Origin: Aquibaculum arenosum
GTDB lineage: Bacteria; Pseudomonadota; Alphaproteobacteria; Kiloniellales; DSM-21159
Direction: 5' to 3'
NCBI RefSeq assembly: GCF_029222965.1
Contig: NZ_JARHUD010000002.1
Location: forward strand, 392,567 to 456,566
Length of the DNA stretch: 64,000 bases
Below are positions 10,130-18,089 of this stretch, in pieces; position 1 is the stretch's first letter; each line of letters opens with the position of its first letter. The notes beneath the pieces were generated by a model. The model was not told where the DNA came from and searched no databases. It saw only the letters and a program-made list of their open reading frames with translations. The position numbers were made by a program, and so were the translations under genes.

Positions 10130-11014
10130 ATGGCATCCTTGGGAAACGCCGTCTGGACGGGCCAGATTCGTCTGTCGCTGGTATCGCTGCCAGTGAAACT
10201 TTACGCAGCCACCCAATCCCGCGCGAAGCTGGCGTTCCATCAGGTCCACGAACCCTCGCGCAAGCGTGTCCGCTACGAAAAGGTGGTTCCCGGCATTGGA
10301 CCGGTGGACAAGGACGAAATCCTGCGCGGCTACGAGTACGAGAAGGGCCGCTACGTCCTGCTCTCGGACGAGGAAGTCAACGACATCAAACTGGACGCCA
10401 AGAAGACCCTTGAGCTCGTCCAGTTTGTCGACCACTGCGAGATCGACCCGATCTACTTCGACCGCCCCTATTTCGTGGTCCCTGACGGCGAGTTGGCCGA
10501 GGATGCCTTCCGCGTGGTGCGCGACGCTCTGCGCCGCAGCCGTAAGGTGGGTCTGGGACAGATCGTGGTGCGCGGGCGGGAGTACATCGCCGCGCTTGAG
10601 CCCTGCGGCAAGGGCATGCTGCTGGAGACCCTGCGTTTCGACGAGGAACTGCGGCGCAGCGATGCCTATTTCGAATCCATTGCCGATACCAAGAGCGACA
10701 AGGACCTGGTCGCCCTGGCCGAAGAACTGATCGAGCGGCAGGCCGGCCCCTTCGAGCCGGAGAGCTTCACCGACCGCTATAGCAAGGCGCTGGAACAACT
10801 TGTGAAGGCGAAGATCAAGGGCCGCGAAGCGGTGTCTCTGGAAAGCGAAGAAACCACATCTGACCAGGGCGGCGAGGTGGTCGACCTGATGCAGGCCCTG
10901 AAGAAGAGCCTTGGAGACAAGAAGGGCGGCACAACCAAACGCAGCAGCAAAAGCAAAGCGTCTGGGCGATCCAAGAGCACCAGTAGCCGCAAGCGGTCCG
11001 GCAAGGCAGCGTAA
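10130..11014 (+). CDS. ku: Ku DNA end-binding protein
   Basis: 294 residues, the usual size of bacterial Ku. Homodimeric Ku encircles double-strand DNA ends and recruits LigD for non-homologous end joining. Family segments seen are WTGQIRLSLVSLPVKLY at the N-terminus, the KRVRYEKVVPG and ILRGYEYEKGRYVLL segments of the core, and a Lys/Ser/Arg-rich tail (about 270-294) typical of Ku proteins that bind DNA through a basic extension. The frame is open upstream to 10016, but ATG 10130 has a GGGAGG seven bases before it and matches the family start. Its TAA overlaps the ligD ATG by one base (TAATG), which argues for coupled translation. Confidence 0.96.
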   Translation: MASLGNAVWTGQIRLSLVSLPVKLYAATQSRAKLAFHQVHEPSRKRVRYEKVVPGIGPVDKDEILRGYEYEKGRYVLLSDEEVNDIKLDAKKTLELVQFVDHCEIDPIYFDRPYFVVPDGELAEDAFRVVRDALRRSRKVGLGQIVVRGREYIAALEPCGKGMLLETLRFDEELRRSDAYFESIADTKSDKDLVALAEELIERQAGPFEPESFTDRYSKALEQLVKAKIKGREAVSLESEETTSDQGGEVVDLMQALKKSLGDKKGGTTKRSSKSKASGRSKSTSSRKRSGKAA

Positions 11015-13491
11015 TGGCCGAGGCACGGCTGGAACGCTACCGCGCGCTGCGCGACTTTGCGCGCACAACAGAACCCTCAGGCAAAGGCACTGGCGGTCGC
11101 AGACGCAAGGCGGAGGGTTCCTTCGTCGTGCAGAAGCACGCGGCGCGGCGCCTGCACTATGATATTCGGCTCGCGCATGCGGGGGTGCTGCTGAGCTGGG
11201 CCGTGCCGCGCGGCCCCAGCCTCGATCCTTCGGAAAAGCGGCTGGCCGTGCGCACAGAAGACCACCCTCTCGACTATGCCGACTTCGAAGGCACGATCCC
11301 CAGGGGCGAATACGGTGGCGGCACCGTGATGCTGTGGGATCGCGGCTCCTACAAGCCACTCGCGGATTTCGAGGAGGGCTTGAAGCGCGGCAAGCTGGAG
11401 TTCGAACTGGCGGGCGAGCGACTGCATGGCCGCTTTGCGTTGGTACGTCTGCGCGGCCGCAAAGCCGAGAAGCGAGAGAACTGGCTGCTGATCAAGCAGA
11501 AGGACGAGGTGGTCGATGCCGACTGGCAGGCTGAAACCTTTGACACCAGCGTCGCTAGCAGCAGGGACATGGACGCCATCGCGCAGGCGGCGCCCGCCGG
11601 TGGCGGCCGGGCCGTAAAACGCCGGAGCCGAACAAAAACGCGCTCTGCCCCACCGCCGGCCTTCGTGGCGCCACAGCTCGCGACCCTGGTCGATGCGGCG
11701 CCGGAGGGGGAGGACTGGCTGCACGAGATCAAGTACGACGGCTATCGCCTGCTCGCGGCCGTGTCCGGCGACAGGGTGCGGCTCTACACCCGATCGGGGC
11801 GGGACTGGACCCACCGCTTCGGGTCGATCGCCGAAGCACTGAAGGCGCGCGACTGGCCGCCGGTCCTGCTCGATGGCGAGGTGGTGGTGGCCGGCACCGG
11901 CGGTCGCTCGGACTTCGGCGCCCTGCAAAAAGCCCTGAAACAAGGCAGCGGAGATCTCGTCTACTACCTTTTCGATTTGCTGCGCCACGACAAAGCGGAC
12001 CTGCGCTCGCGGCCGCTGCTGGAACGCAAGGAGGCGCTGCAGAAGCTGCTCGGCCGGCGTCGCGATGCCTTGCGCTACAGCGACCATGAGCGCGGTCGCG
12101 GAGATCGGGTGGCCAGGCAGGCCTGCCGCCTGGGCCTGGAAGGCATCATCTCGAAGCGCGCGCAGGCCCCCTACCGCTCCGCACGTAACCGTGACTGGCG
12201 CAAGGTGAAGTGTGTCCGCCGCCAGGAACTGGTGATCGGCGGCTGGTCGCCTTCGACCCGCCAGCGTCCCTTCGCCTCCCTGCTGCTCGGCGCCTGGGAG
12301 GGCCCGCAATTACTCTACGCTGGCAGGGTTGGAACCGGCTTCGATGAACAGACACTGGAGCGTCTCGGAGCGGATCTGCGCAAGCGCGAACGAAAGACCT
12401 CGCCCTTCGAGGCGGTCCCGGCAGCGATTGCTCGCTCCGCCCACTGGTGTCGGCCCGACCTCGTGGCAGAAGTGGCCTATAGCGAGATGACCCACGACGG
12501 GAACCTTCGCCACGGCGTTTTCCTGGGGCTGCGCGAGGACAAACCGGCAAGGAGCGTTGTCATGGAAGCTCGCAAACCCGCAGAAAACGAAAGCAAGAAC
12601 GAGAAACCTGCCGGGGTGACGCTGACCAACCCGGAGCGGGTGCTCTTCCCAGCCATGGGCACAACGAAACGCGATCTGGCCGATTATCTGGTCGCGGTCG
12701 CCCCGCGCCTGCTGCCGCAACTGGCTGGCCGACCGGTGAGTCTGGTGCGCTGCCCCCAGGGACGTGCCAAGACCTGCTTCTTCCAGAAGCACGCCGGCGA
12801 GGGCTTTCCCGAAGCCTTCGGAAGCATCTCGATCGCCGAGAAAAACGGCGCGGAGCGCGCATACGTCCTTGTCGAAAGCGAGGCGGCACTGGCGTCCTGT
12901 GCCCAGATCGGCGTGCTGGAGCTGCATGTCTGGGGCAGTCGCAAGGACGCCATCGAGAAGCCCGACCGCATCGTCTTCGACCTCGATCCCGACGAGTCCG
13001 TGTCCTTCCCCGCGGTTCGCCGGGCTGCGCGCGACCTGGCGGACATTCTGGAGGAAGCCGGCCTAGTATCCTTTCCGCTGATCACCGGCGGCAAAGGGGT
13101 GCATCTGGTCGTCCCGGTGGTGCGACGGCACAGCTGGGACACGACCTCGACCTTCGCCAAAGCCTTTGCCGAAAAGATGGCGGAACTGGACCGGAAGCGA
13201 TTCGTGGCAACCATGTCGAAGGCAAAGCGCAAAGATCGGATATTCATCGACCACTTTCGCAACCGCCGCGGTGCCACGGCTATTGCCCCCTACTCGCCGC
13301 GTGCGCGCGAAGGTGCGCCTGTGGCCCTGCCGGTCACCTGGAGCGAGCTATCGAGCCTAAAACGGGCCAACGGCTTCAGTTTTAAGGAGGCCATCGAGCG
13401 CGTGAAATCCGATGATCCCTGGAAGGGCTATGCGGACCTGCGCCAGTCACTGACTGCGCAAAAGCTGCAGCGGATTGGTCTCGAACTCTAG
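11014..13491 (+). CDS. ligD: DNA ligase D (phosphoesterase-ligase-polymerase)
   Basis: 825 residues with three domains in the order 3'-phosphoesterase, ligase, polymerase. The phosphoesterase (about 30-190) shows FVVQKHAARRLHYDIRL and the PRGEYGGGTV motif. The ATP-dependent ligase (about 215-520) has the nucleotidyl-lysine motif EIKYDGYR with Lys-240 and the DGEVVV motif. The primase-polymerase domain (about 530-820) has the metal-binding FDLDPDE (Asp-656, Asp-658) and the SFPLITGGKGVHLVVPV segment. With Ku it repairs double-strand breaks by end joining in the cytoplasm. It is complete, directly coupled to ku, and ends about 95 bases before a stress-type dehydrogenase gene. Confidence 0.97.
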   Translation: MAEARLERYRALRDFARTTEPSGKGTGGRRRKAEGSFVVQKHAARRLHYDIRLAHAGVLLSWAVPRGPSLDPSEKRLAVRTEDHPLDYADFEGTIPRGEYGGGTVMLWDRGSYKPLADFEEGLKRGKLEFELAGERLHGRFALVRLRGRKAEKRENWLLIKQKDEVVDADWQAETFDTSVASSRDMDAIAQAAPAGGGRAVKRRSRTKTRSAPPPAFVAPQLATLVDAAPEGEDWLHEIKYDGYRLLAAVSGDRVRLYTRSGRDWTHRFGSIAEALKARDWPPVLLDGEVVVAGTGGRSDFGALQKALKQGSGDLVYYLFDLLRHDKADLRSRPLLERKEALQKLLGRRRDALRYSDHERGRGDRVARQACRLGLEGIISKRAQAPYRSARNRDWRKVKCVRRQELVIGGWSPSTRQRPFASLLLGAWEGPQLLYAGRVGTGFDEQTLERLGADLRKRERKTSPFEAVPAAIARSAHWCRPDLVAEVAYSEMTHDGNLRHGVFLGLREDKPARSVVMEARKPAENESKNEKPAGVTLTNPERVLFPAMGTTKRDLADYLVAVAPRLLPQLAGRPVSLVRCPQGRAKTCFFQKHAGEGFPEAFGSISIAEKNGAERAYVLVESEAALASCAQIGVLELHVWGSRKDAIEKPDRIVFDLDPDESVSFPAVRRAARDLADILEEAGLVSFPLITGGKGVHLVVPVVRRHSWDTTSTFAKAFAEKMAELDRKRFVATMSKAKRKDRIFIDHFRNRRGATAIAPYSPRAREGAPVALPVTWSELSSLKRANGFSFKEAIERVKSDDPWKGYADLRQSLTAQKLQRIGLEL

Positions 13492-13585
13492 GAACCAGCA
13501 ATCCCTCCAGTTTGTGACCCACGGAACCCCATGCCTGCGACGGCGATTTCGCGACATTGAGCTACCGCCAAATGAGGAGAGCGCC

Positions 13586-14440
13586 ATGTCGTCCATCGAG
13601 ACCCCTCCACCACAGGAGCAGGAGAGCCAGCCCGGAGAAGAACGGGAAATGGTCCCGGCGCCCGCCTTCCGCCCCCGCTATCCCGGGGCGGCGAAGCTTG
13701 ATGGACGGGTTGCTTTGATCTCGGGCGGGGACAGCGGCATCGGCCGCGCGGTTGCCTTGGCCATGGCCCGGGAAGGCGCGAGGGTCGCTTTCGTCTACCT
13801 CGAAGAGGATGATGATGCGCAGGATACCCTGGCCCTGCTGCGCGAAGAAGGCAGCGAGGGACGGGCGATAAAGCGGGATATCAGCTCGGAACTCTCATGC
13901 CAGGAGATTGTGGAGGAAACCCTGGCCCATTTCGGCCGGCTCGACATCCTGGTCAACAACGCCGCGGAGCAGCACGTCCGTCGCCGTTTTGAGGAGATCA
14001 CTGCCGAAGAACTGGAGCGAGTCTTCGGCACAAATGTCTTCGGCTACTTCTATTTGACCAAAGCCGCCTTGCCGCATCTCGGCCGTGGCGCCTGCATCAT
14101 CAACACCAGCTCCATCACGGCCTACAAGGGGCATCCCCTGCTCATCGACTACGCCGCCACCCGCGGTGCGATCGTCTCCCTCACCCGCTCCCTGTCTCAG
14201 TCCCTGCTCGACCGCGGCATACGGGTGAATGCGGTTGCGCCGGGGCCGATCTGGACACCGCTGATCCCGGCAAGCTTTGACGAAGAGATGGTCTCCGAGC
14301 ACGGGGACAGCGCGCCGCTGGGGCGCGTCGGGCAGCCGAACGAAGTCGCCCCCAGCTATGTCTTCCTGGCCAGTGAGGATGCGTCCTATATGACTGGTCA
14401 GGTGCTGCATCCGAATGGCGGCACCGTGTTGAACGGCTGA
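13586..14440 (+). CDS. SDR family oxidoreductase (YghA/general-stress type)
   Basis: 284 residues. This is a classical short-chain dehydrogenase preceded by a Pro/Glu-rich N-terminal extension of about 45 residues, as in the YghA/YdaD stress-protein subgroup. The cofactor motif is SGGDSGIGRA, the structural motif is VNNAAEQ, the catalytic serine lies in NTSSITAYKG and the active-site Tyr/Lys region is degenerate: IDYAATRGAI has Tyr followed by Arg where YxxxK is usual. The missing lysine is worth noting. ATG 13586 is preceded by GAGGAGAG. A GGAAC at 13523 followed 16 bases later by CGAT is an imperfect EcfG-like promoter, fitting the stress-repair block ku-ligD. The substrate is unknown. Confidence 0.85.
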   Translation: MSSIETPPPQEQESQPGEEREMVPAPAFRPRYPGAAKLDGRVALISGGDSGIGRAVALAMAREGARVAFVYLEEDDDAQDTLALLREEGSEGRAIKRDISSELSCQEIVEETLAHFGRLDILVNNAAEQHVRRRFEEITAEELERVFGTNVFGYFYLTKAALPHLGRGACIINTSSITAYKGHPLLIDYAATRGAIVSLTRSLSQSLLDRGIRVNAVAPGPIWTPLIPASFDEEMVSEHGDSAPLGRVGQPNEVAPSYVFLASEDASYMTGQVLHPNGGTVLNG

Positions 14441-14458
14441 GTGCGATTCCAGCGCCCT

Positions 14459-14959
14459 CTACTCCAGTGGCTGTGTCTGCTGTTCCTCGGGAAGACGCGC
14501 GGCGATATCGGCAATCGCTTCGCCACTGACCGGATGGCGCCAATTGCGCGATACATCCTGCAACGGCAGCACCACGAAGGCGCGTTCTTGAAGCCTCGGA
14601 TGCGGCAGGCGCAGATCCGAATCGGGCGGCGAGACGATCCCCCGGTAGTCGATCAGATCGAGATCGAGAATCCGGGCCTCATTCCGCAGCCGCCGCTCGC
14701 GCCCGAACTCCGCCTCGACCTGATGGAGCACGGCCAATAGATCGGCAGGCGCGAGGGCTGGCTCCGGCTCGACCGCTGCCACACCATTGACGAACCAAGG
14801 CTGGTCGGAGCGCGGGACCGGCGCGCTGCCAAACCAGCGCGAACGACGCAGCAAGGGCACGCCCAGTTCCGCCAGTCGAAGCAAAGCAGCCTCGCAAACC
14901 GCACGTGGTTGACCATGCTCGGGATGCGGCAGATTGGAGCCTATAGCTATCAGGATCAC
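14459..14959 (-). CDS. folK: 2-amino-4-hydroxy-6-hydroxymethyldihydropteridine pyrophosphokinase
   Basis: 166 residues from GTG 14959. It transfers pyrophosphate from ATP to 6-hydroxymethyl-dihydropterin in folate synthesis. Visible family features are the LIAIGSNLP start, the RSRWFGSAPVP segment, WFVNGVAAVEP, and the RILDLDLIDY and LPHPRLQERAFVVLPL metal/ATP motifs. The frame is open to ATG 14986, but GTG 14959 puts the conserved first strand at residue 2 and has GAAGG nine bases upstream, so I prefer it. It lies convergent to the SDR gene with an 18-base gap and is not accompanied by folP or folB here. Confidence 0.93.
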   Translation of the reverse strand: MILIAIGSNLPHPEHGQPRAVCEAALLRLAELGVPLLRRSRWFGSAPVPRSDQPWFVNGVAAVEPEPALAPADLLAVLHQVEAEFGRERRLRNEARILDLDLIDYRGIVSPPDSDLRLPHPRLQERAFVVLPLQDVSRNWRHPVSGEAIADIAARLPEEQQTQPLE

Positions 14960-15157
14960 CGACACCAAACCTTCATTATGGTCCATAAACCAAAGTATCG
15001 CTCAACTGATGTATAACCATGGCATTGCACGCACAGCACGCTCATGCCAATTTGCGGGCACCCGGCCACTGTGTCCTCTTTTTAACCGCAATGGCCCGCG
15101 CATTTCATTCCTGATGCGACACTTCAACAGCATTCTGCCGACAAGGATCCCTGTCTC

Positions 15158-15763
15158 ATGAATTTCTACCCTGAAGAGCGCGTCGCTCTCTTCATCGATG
15201 GCGCGAATCTCCACTCGACTGCAAAAAGCCTCAATTTCGACATCGATTACAAACGGCTGTATGATCTTTTTGCCAGTCAGGCCCGCCTTCTGCGTGCTTT
15301 TTACTACACAGCCATGCTGGATGAACAGGAGTACTCACCGCTCCGCCCGCTGATCGACTGGCTCGACTACAACGGCTACTCCCTGGTCACCAAGCCAGTC
15401 AAGGAGTTCACCGACGGCACCGGTCGTCGTCGCATCAAGGGCAACATGGATATAGAGCTGGCCATCGACATGATGGAACTGGCCAACCGCCTCGACCATG
15501 TGGTGCTCTTCTCCGGCGACGGTGATTTCCGCCGCCTGATCGAAGCCGTGCAGCGGCGCGGCGTACGCGTCACGGTCATCTCCTCGATCAAGGCCCAGCC
15601 GCCCATGGTCTCAGACGACCTGCGCCGCCAAGCCGACAATTTCGTCGACCTCGTCCAGCTTCGCGAACACATCCAGCGCCAGAATGGCGAGGGTCGCCGG
15701 TCGCAGCGCCCGCTCGGTGAAGAAGTCGACGGCCCGGAGCTTGACGAAGAGCGCCAGGACTGA
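15158..15763 (+). CDS. NYN domain protein (LabA/DUF88 family)
   Basis: 201 residues. The PIN-like NYN fold is recognisable from three acidic motifs: FIDGANL near residue 14, KGNMDIELAIDMM near 95 and LFSGDGDFRRLI near 120. Members are metal-dependent ribonucleases or RNA-processing proteins of the LabA/NicB group. The C-terminal 35 residues are charged and probably disordered. It lies between divergently placed folK and a uracil-DNA glycosylase gene 38 bases downstream. The specific RNA target is unknown. Confidence 0.88.
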   Translation: MNFYPEERVALFIDGANLHSTAKSLNFDIDYKRLYDLFASQARLLRAFYYTAMLDEQEYSPLRPLIDWLDYNGYSLVTKPVKEFTDGTGRRRIKGNMDIELAIDMMELANRLDHVVLFSGDGDFRRLIEAVQRRGVRVTVISSIKAQPPMVSDDLRRQADNFVDLVQLREHIQRQNGEGRRSQRPLGEEVDGPELDEERQD

Positions 15764-15801
15764 GCCTGTCTCGACCGGTGCATGAGCAGGCATAGTCGTC
15801 C

Positions 15802-16455
15802 ATGACGTTCACCGTTCCCCCGCATGACTGTCCACGCTGCCCGCGGCTTGCGGGCTTTCGCGCGGACAACAGAGTGCGCTTTCCCAGCTACCACAATGCG
15901 CCGGTGGCTTCCTTCGGCCCCGAGGATGCGCGTTTGCTCATCCTCGGGCTGGCGCCGGGCCTGCACGGCGCCAATCAGACCGGCCGACCCTTCACCGGAG
16001 ACTATGCCGGCGACCTGCTTTACCCGACGCTAGTGTCTGAAGGCTTCGCCAGTGGTGACTATGGGCGCCGCCCCGATGACGGACTGCAACTCAAGGATTG
16101 CCGCATCAGCAACGCTGTGCGCTGCGTTCCACCCGAGAACAAGCCGACCACAGCAGAGATCAAAGCCTGCCGCCCATTCTTCGAAGCGGAACTGGCCAAC
16201 CTGAAGCAGCTTCGCATCGTGCTGGCGCTGGGGCGCATTGCACACGACCAGCTGCTGGCGACCCTCGGCTTGCGGCGCAACACTTATGCCTTCGCCCATG
16301 GCGCGCTACACCGCTTGCCGAACGGCCTCCTCTTGGCCGACAGCTACCACTGCTCACGCTATAACGTGAACACGCGTCGCCTGACGCCGGAGATGTTTCA
16401 TACGGTGGTTGCGCGCTTGCGCGCAGAACTGGACGCCGCACCAAGCGACCGCTGA
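15802..16455 (+). CDS. uracil-DNA glycosylase, family 5 (UDGb type)
   Basis: 217 residues. The motif GLAPGLHGANQTGRPFTGD is the signature of family 5 (UDGb) glycosylases, which lack the usual catalytic polar residue in motif A and remove uracil and other deaminated bases. Cysteines at CPRCPR near the N-terminus and at RCVPPENKP with a following KAC could ligate the iron-sulphur cluster seen in family 4/5 enzymes. The C-terminal motif DSYHCSRYNVNT matches the second active-site loop. It starts 38 bases after the NYN gene on the same strand. It acts in base excision repair, so it belongs functionally with polA nearby. Confidence 0.92.
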   Translation: MTFTVPPHDCPRCPRLAGFRADNRVRFPSYHNAPVASFGPEDARLLILGLAPGLHGANQTGRPFTGDYAGDLLYPTLVSEGFASGDYGRRPDDGLQLKDCRISNAVRCVPPENKPTTAEIKACRPFFEAELANLKQLRIVLALGRIAHDQLLATLGLRRNTYAFAHGALHRLPNGLLLADSYHCSRYNVNTRRLTPEMFHTVVARLRAELDAAPSDR

Positions 16456-16490
16456 GGCCGCCCTGAGGCCAGAAAAACCCGCTTCAAAAG

Positions 16491-16952
16491 TTAGCCGCGG
16501 TCACGCAGCAGGCGAGCTTTCTGGCGCTGCCAATCGCGCTTCTTGATGTCTTCGCGGCGGTCGGCCTTACGCTTGCCCTTGGCCAGACCGAGTTCCAGTT
16601 TGGCCATGCCGCGATCATTGAAGTAGATGGCAAGGGGCACCAGGGTGTAGCCGTCACGGCGCACCAGCCCCAGCAGGCGTTCTCGCTCACGGCGGTGCAC
16701 CAACAGTTTGCGCGCCCGCTTGGGTTCATGGCCGAAGCGATTGGCCGGCGCATACTCGGAGATATGCGCGTTGAGCAGATAGAGCTCGCCCTTCTGCTCC
16801 GCCGCGTAGGATTCGCCCAAAGAGGCCTTGCCTGCTCTCAGAGATTTCACCTCCGAGCCCATCAGGACAAGACCGGTCTCCAGCCGCTCCTCGATGAAGT
16901 AGTCGTGCGTCGCCCGGCGATTCTGGGCGACGACCTTTCGCCCCTGCGCCAC
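16491..16952 (-). CDS. smpB: SsrA-binding protein SmpB
   Basis: 153 residues, the normal length. SmpB binds tmRNA and is needed for trans-translation that rescues stalled ribosomes. Family segments visible are [46 protein letters not shown] and the basic C-terminal tail [16 protein letters not shown] that enters the mRNA channel. It lies 41 bases downstream of dapA on the same strand, a common alphaproteobacterial arrangement. tmRNA itself was not seen in this window. Confidence 0.97.
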   Translation of the reverse strand: MAQGRKVVAQNRRATHDYFIEERLETGLVLMGSEVKSLRAGKASLGESYAAEQKGELYLLNAHISEYAPANRFGHEPKRARKLLVHRRERERLLGLVRRDGYTLVPLAIYFNDRGMAKLELGLAKGKRKADRREDIKKRDWQRQKARLLRDRG

Positions 16953-16993
16953 GGCTCCGGTCCTCTTCAGTCTTGTGTTGCTGTCCCGGGCGG

Positions 16994-17881
16994 CTAGTTG
17001 AGCAGCCCTGCGTGAATCATCGCGTCGCGCACTCGCTTCTGGGTCTCCGGCGTAACCTGCACCAGCGGCAGCCGCAGTTCATTGCGGCAGTGGCCCAGCA
17101 GGGAGAGCGCATACTTCACCGGCTGCGGGCTGGGCTCGATGAACAGCGTGGTGTGTAGCGGCATCAGGCGATCGTTGATCTCCTGCGCGGCCGCGATGTC
17201 ACCACGCTTCCAGGCCGTGTGGAACTCTGCGCACAGACGCGGGGCCACGTTGGCGGTCACGGAAATGCAGCCATGCCCGCCCTGCGCCATGTAGGGCAGA
17301 ATGGTCGCGTCCTCGCCGGAGAGCTGACAGAAGTCCTTGCCGATGGCGGCCCGGGTAAGCGCGGGGCGCACCAGATCGGCGGTTGCGTCCTTCACGCCGG
17401 CGATGCGCGGCAGCTCCGCCAGCCGGGCCATGGTTTCCACGCTCATGTCGACAATGGAGCGGCCAGGAATGTTGTAGATCAGGATCGGCAGGCTGCTGGC
17501 ATCGTGGATCGCCTTGAAGTGCTGGTAGAGCCCTTCCTGGTTCGGCTTGTTGTAATAGGGCGTCACCACCAATGCGGCATCGGCACCTGCTTTCTCGGCA
17601 TGCTGCATGAAGTCGATGGCTTCAGCGGTGGAGTTCGAGCCGGCGCCTGCGATCACCGGTGCCCGGCCCGCGGCGGCCTCAATGCAGAGTTCGACCACGC
17701 GCTTGTGTTCATCATGACTGAGAGTCGGCGACTCACCCGTCGTACCGACCGGAACCAGGGCATCGGTGCCTTCATCGATCTGCCATTTGACGAAATCGCG
17801 AAAACCCTGCTCGTCCACGCGATTATCGACGAAGGGAGTGATCAAGGCGGTCAGGGAGCCCGTAAATAGCGGCCCGGTCAT
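16994..17881 (-). CDS. dapA: 4-hydroxy-tetrahydrodipicolinate synthase
   Basis: 295 residues. It condenses pyruvate with aspartate semialdehyde in lysine/diaminopimelate synthesis. The TIM-barrel signature segments are [26 protein letters not shown] with the catalytic tyrosine and IAGVKDAT with the Schiff-base lysine. It is complete, starts at ATG 17881, and precedes smpB. Divergent from it is the lytic transglycosylase gene, with about 200 bases between them that could hold both promoters. Lysine feedback residues were not assessed. Confidence 0.97.
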   Translation of the reverse strand: MTGPLFTGSLTALITPFVDNRVDEQGFRDFVKWQIDEGTDALVPVGTTGESPTLSHDEHKRVVELCIEAAAGRAPVIAGAGSNSTAEAIDFMQHAEKAGADAALVVTPYYNKPNQEGLYQHFKAIHDASSLPILIYNIPGRSIVDMSVETMARLAELPRIAGVKDATADLVRPALTRAAIGKDFCQLSGEDATILPYMAQGGHGCISVTANVAPRLCAEFHTAWKRGDIAAAQEINDRLMPLHTTLFIEPSPQPVKYALSLLGHCRNELRLPLVQVTPETQKRVRDAMIHAGLLN

Positions 17882-18089
17882 GGTATCCTAGCCTCGCATA
17901 GCTGCAGAACATTATTCTTCCCGGAAAGCGGCTGCTCGCCGGGTGAAGTGGCGCAAGATAGCGTTCGCCCTCCGTGGGAACAAGCAGCCCGAATCGCATC
18001 ATAGATCGCATTCTCTTGGGGCTGCAGCACGGGCGTGGTAATCAATGGCAAGCTGGGGGCTGTATCCGGTTAAAGTAGGAGTTGGCAGC

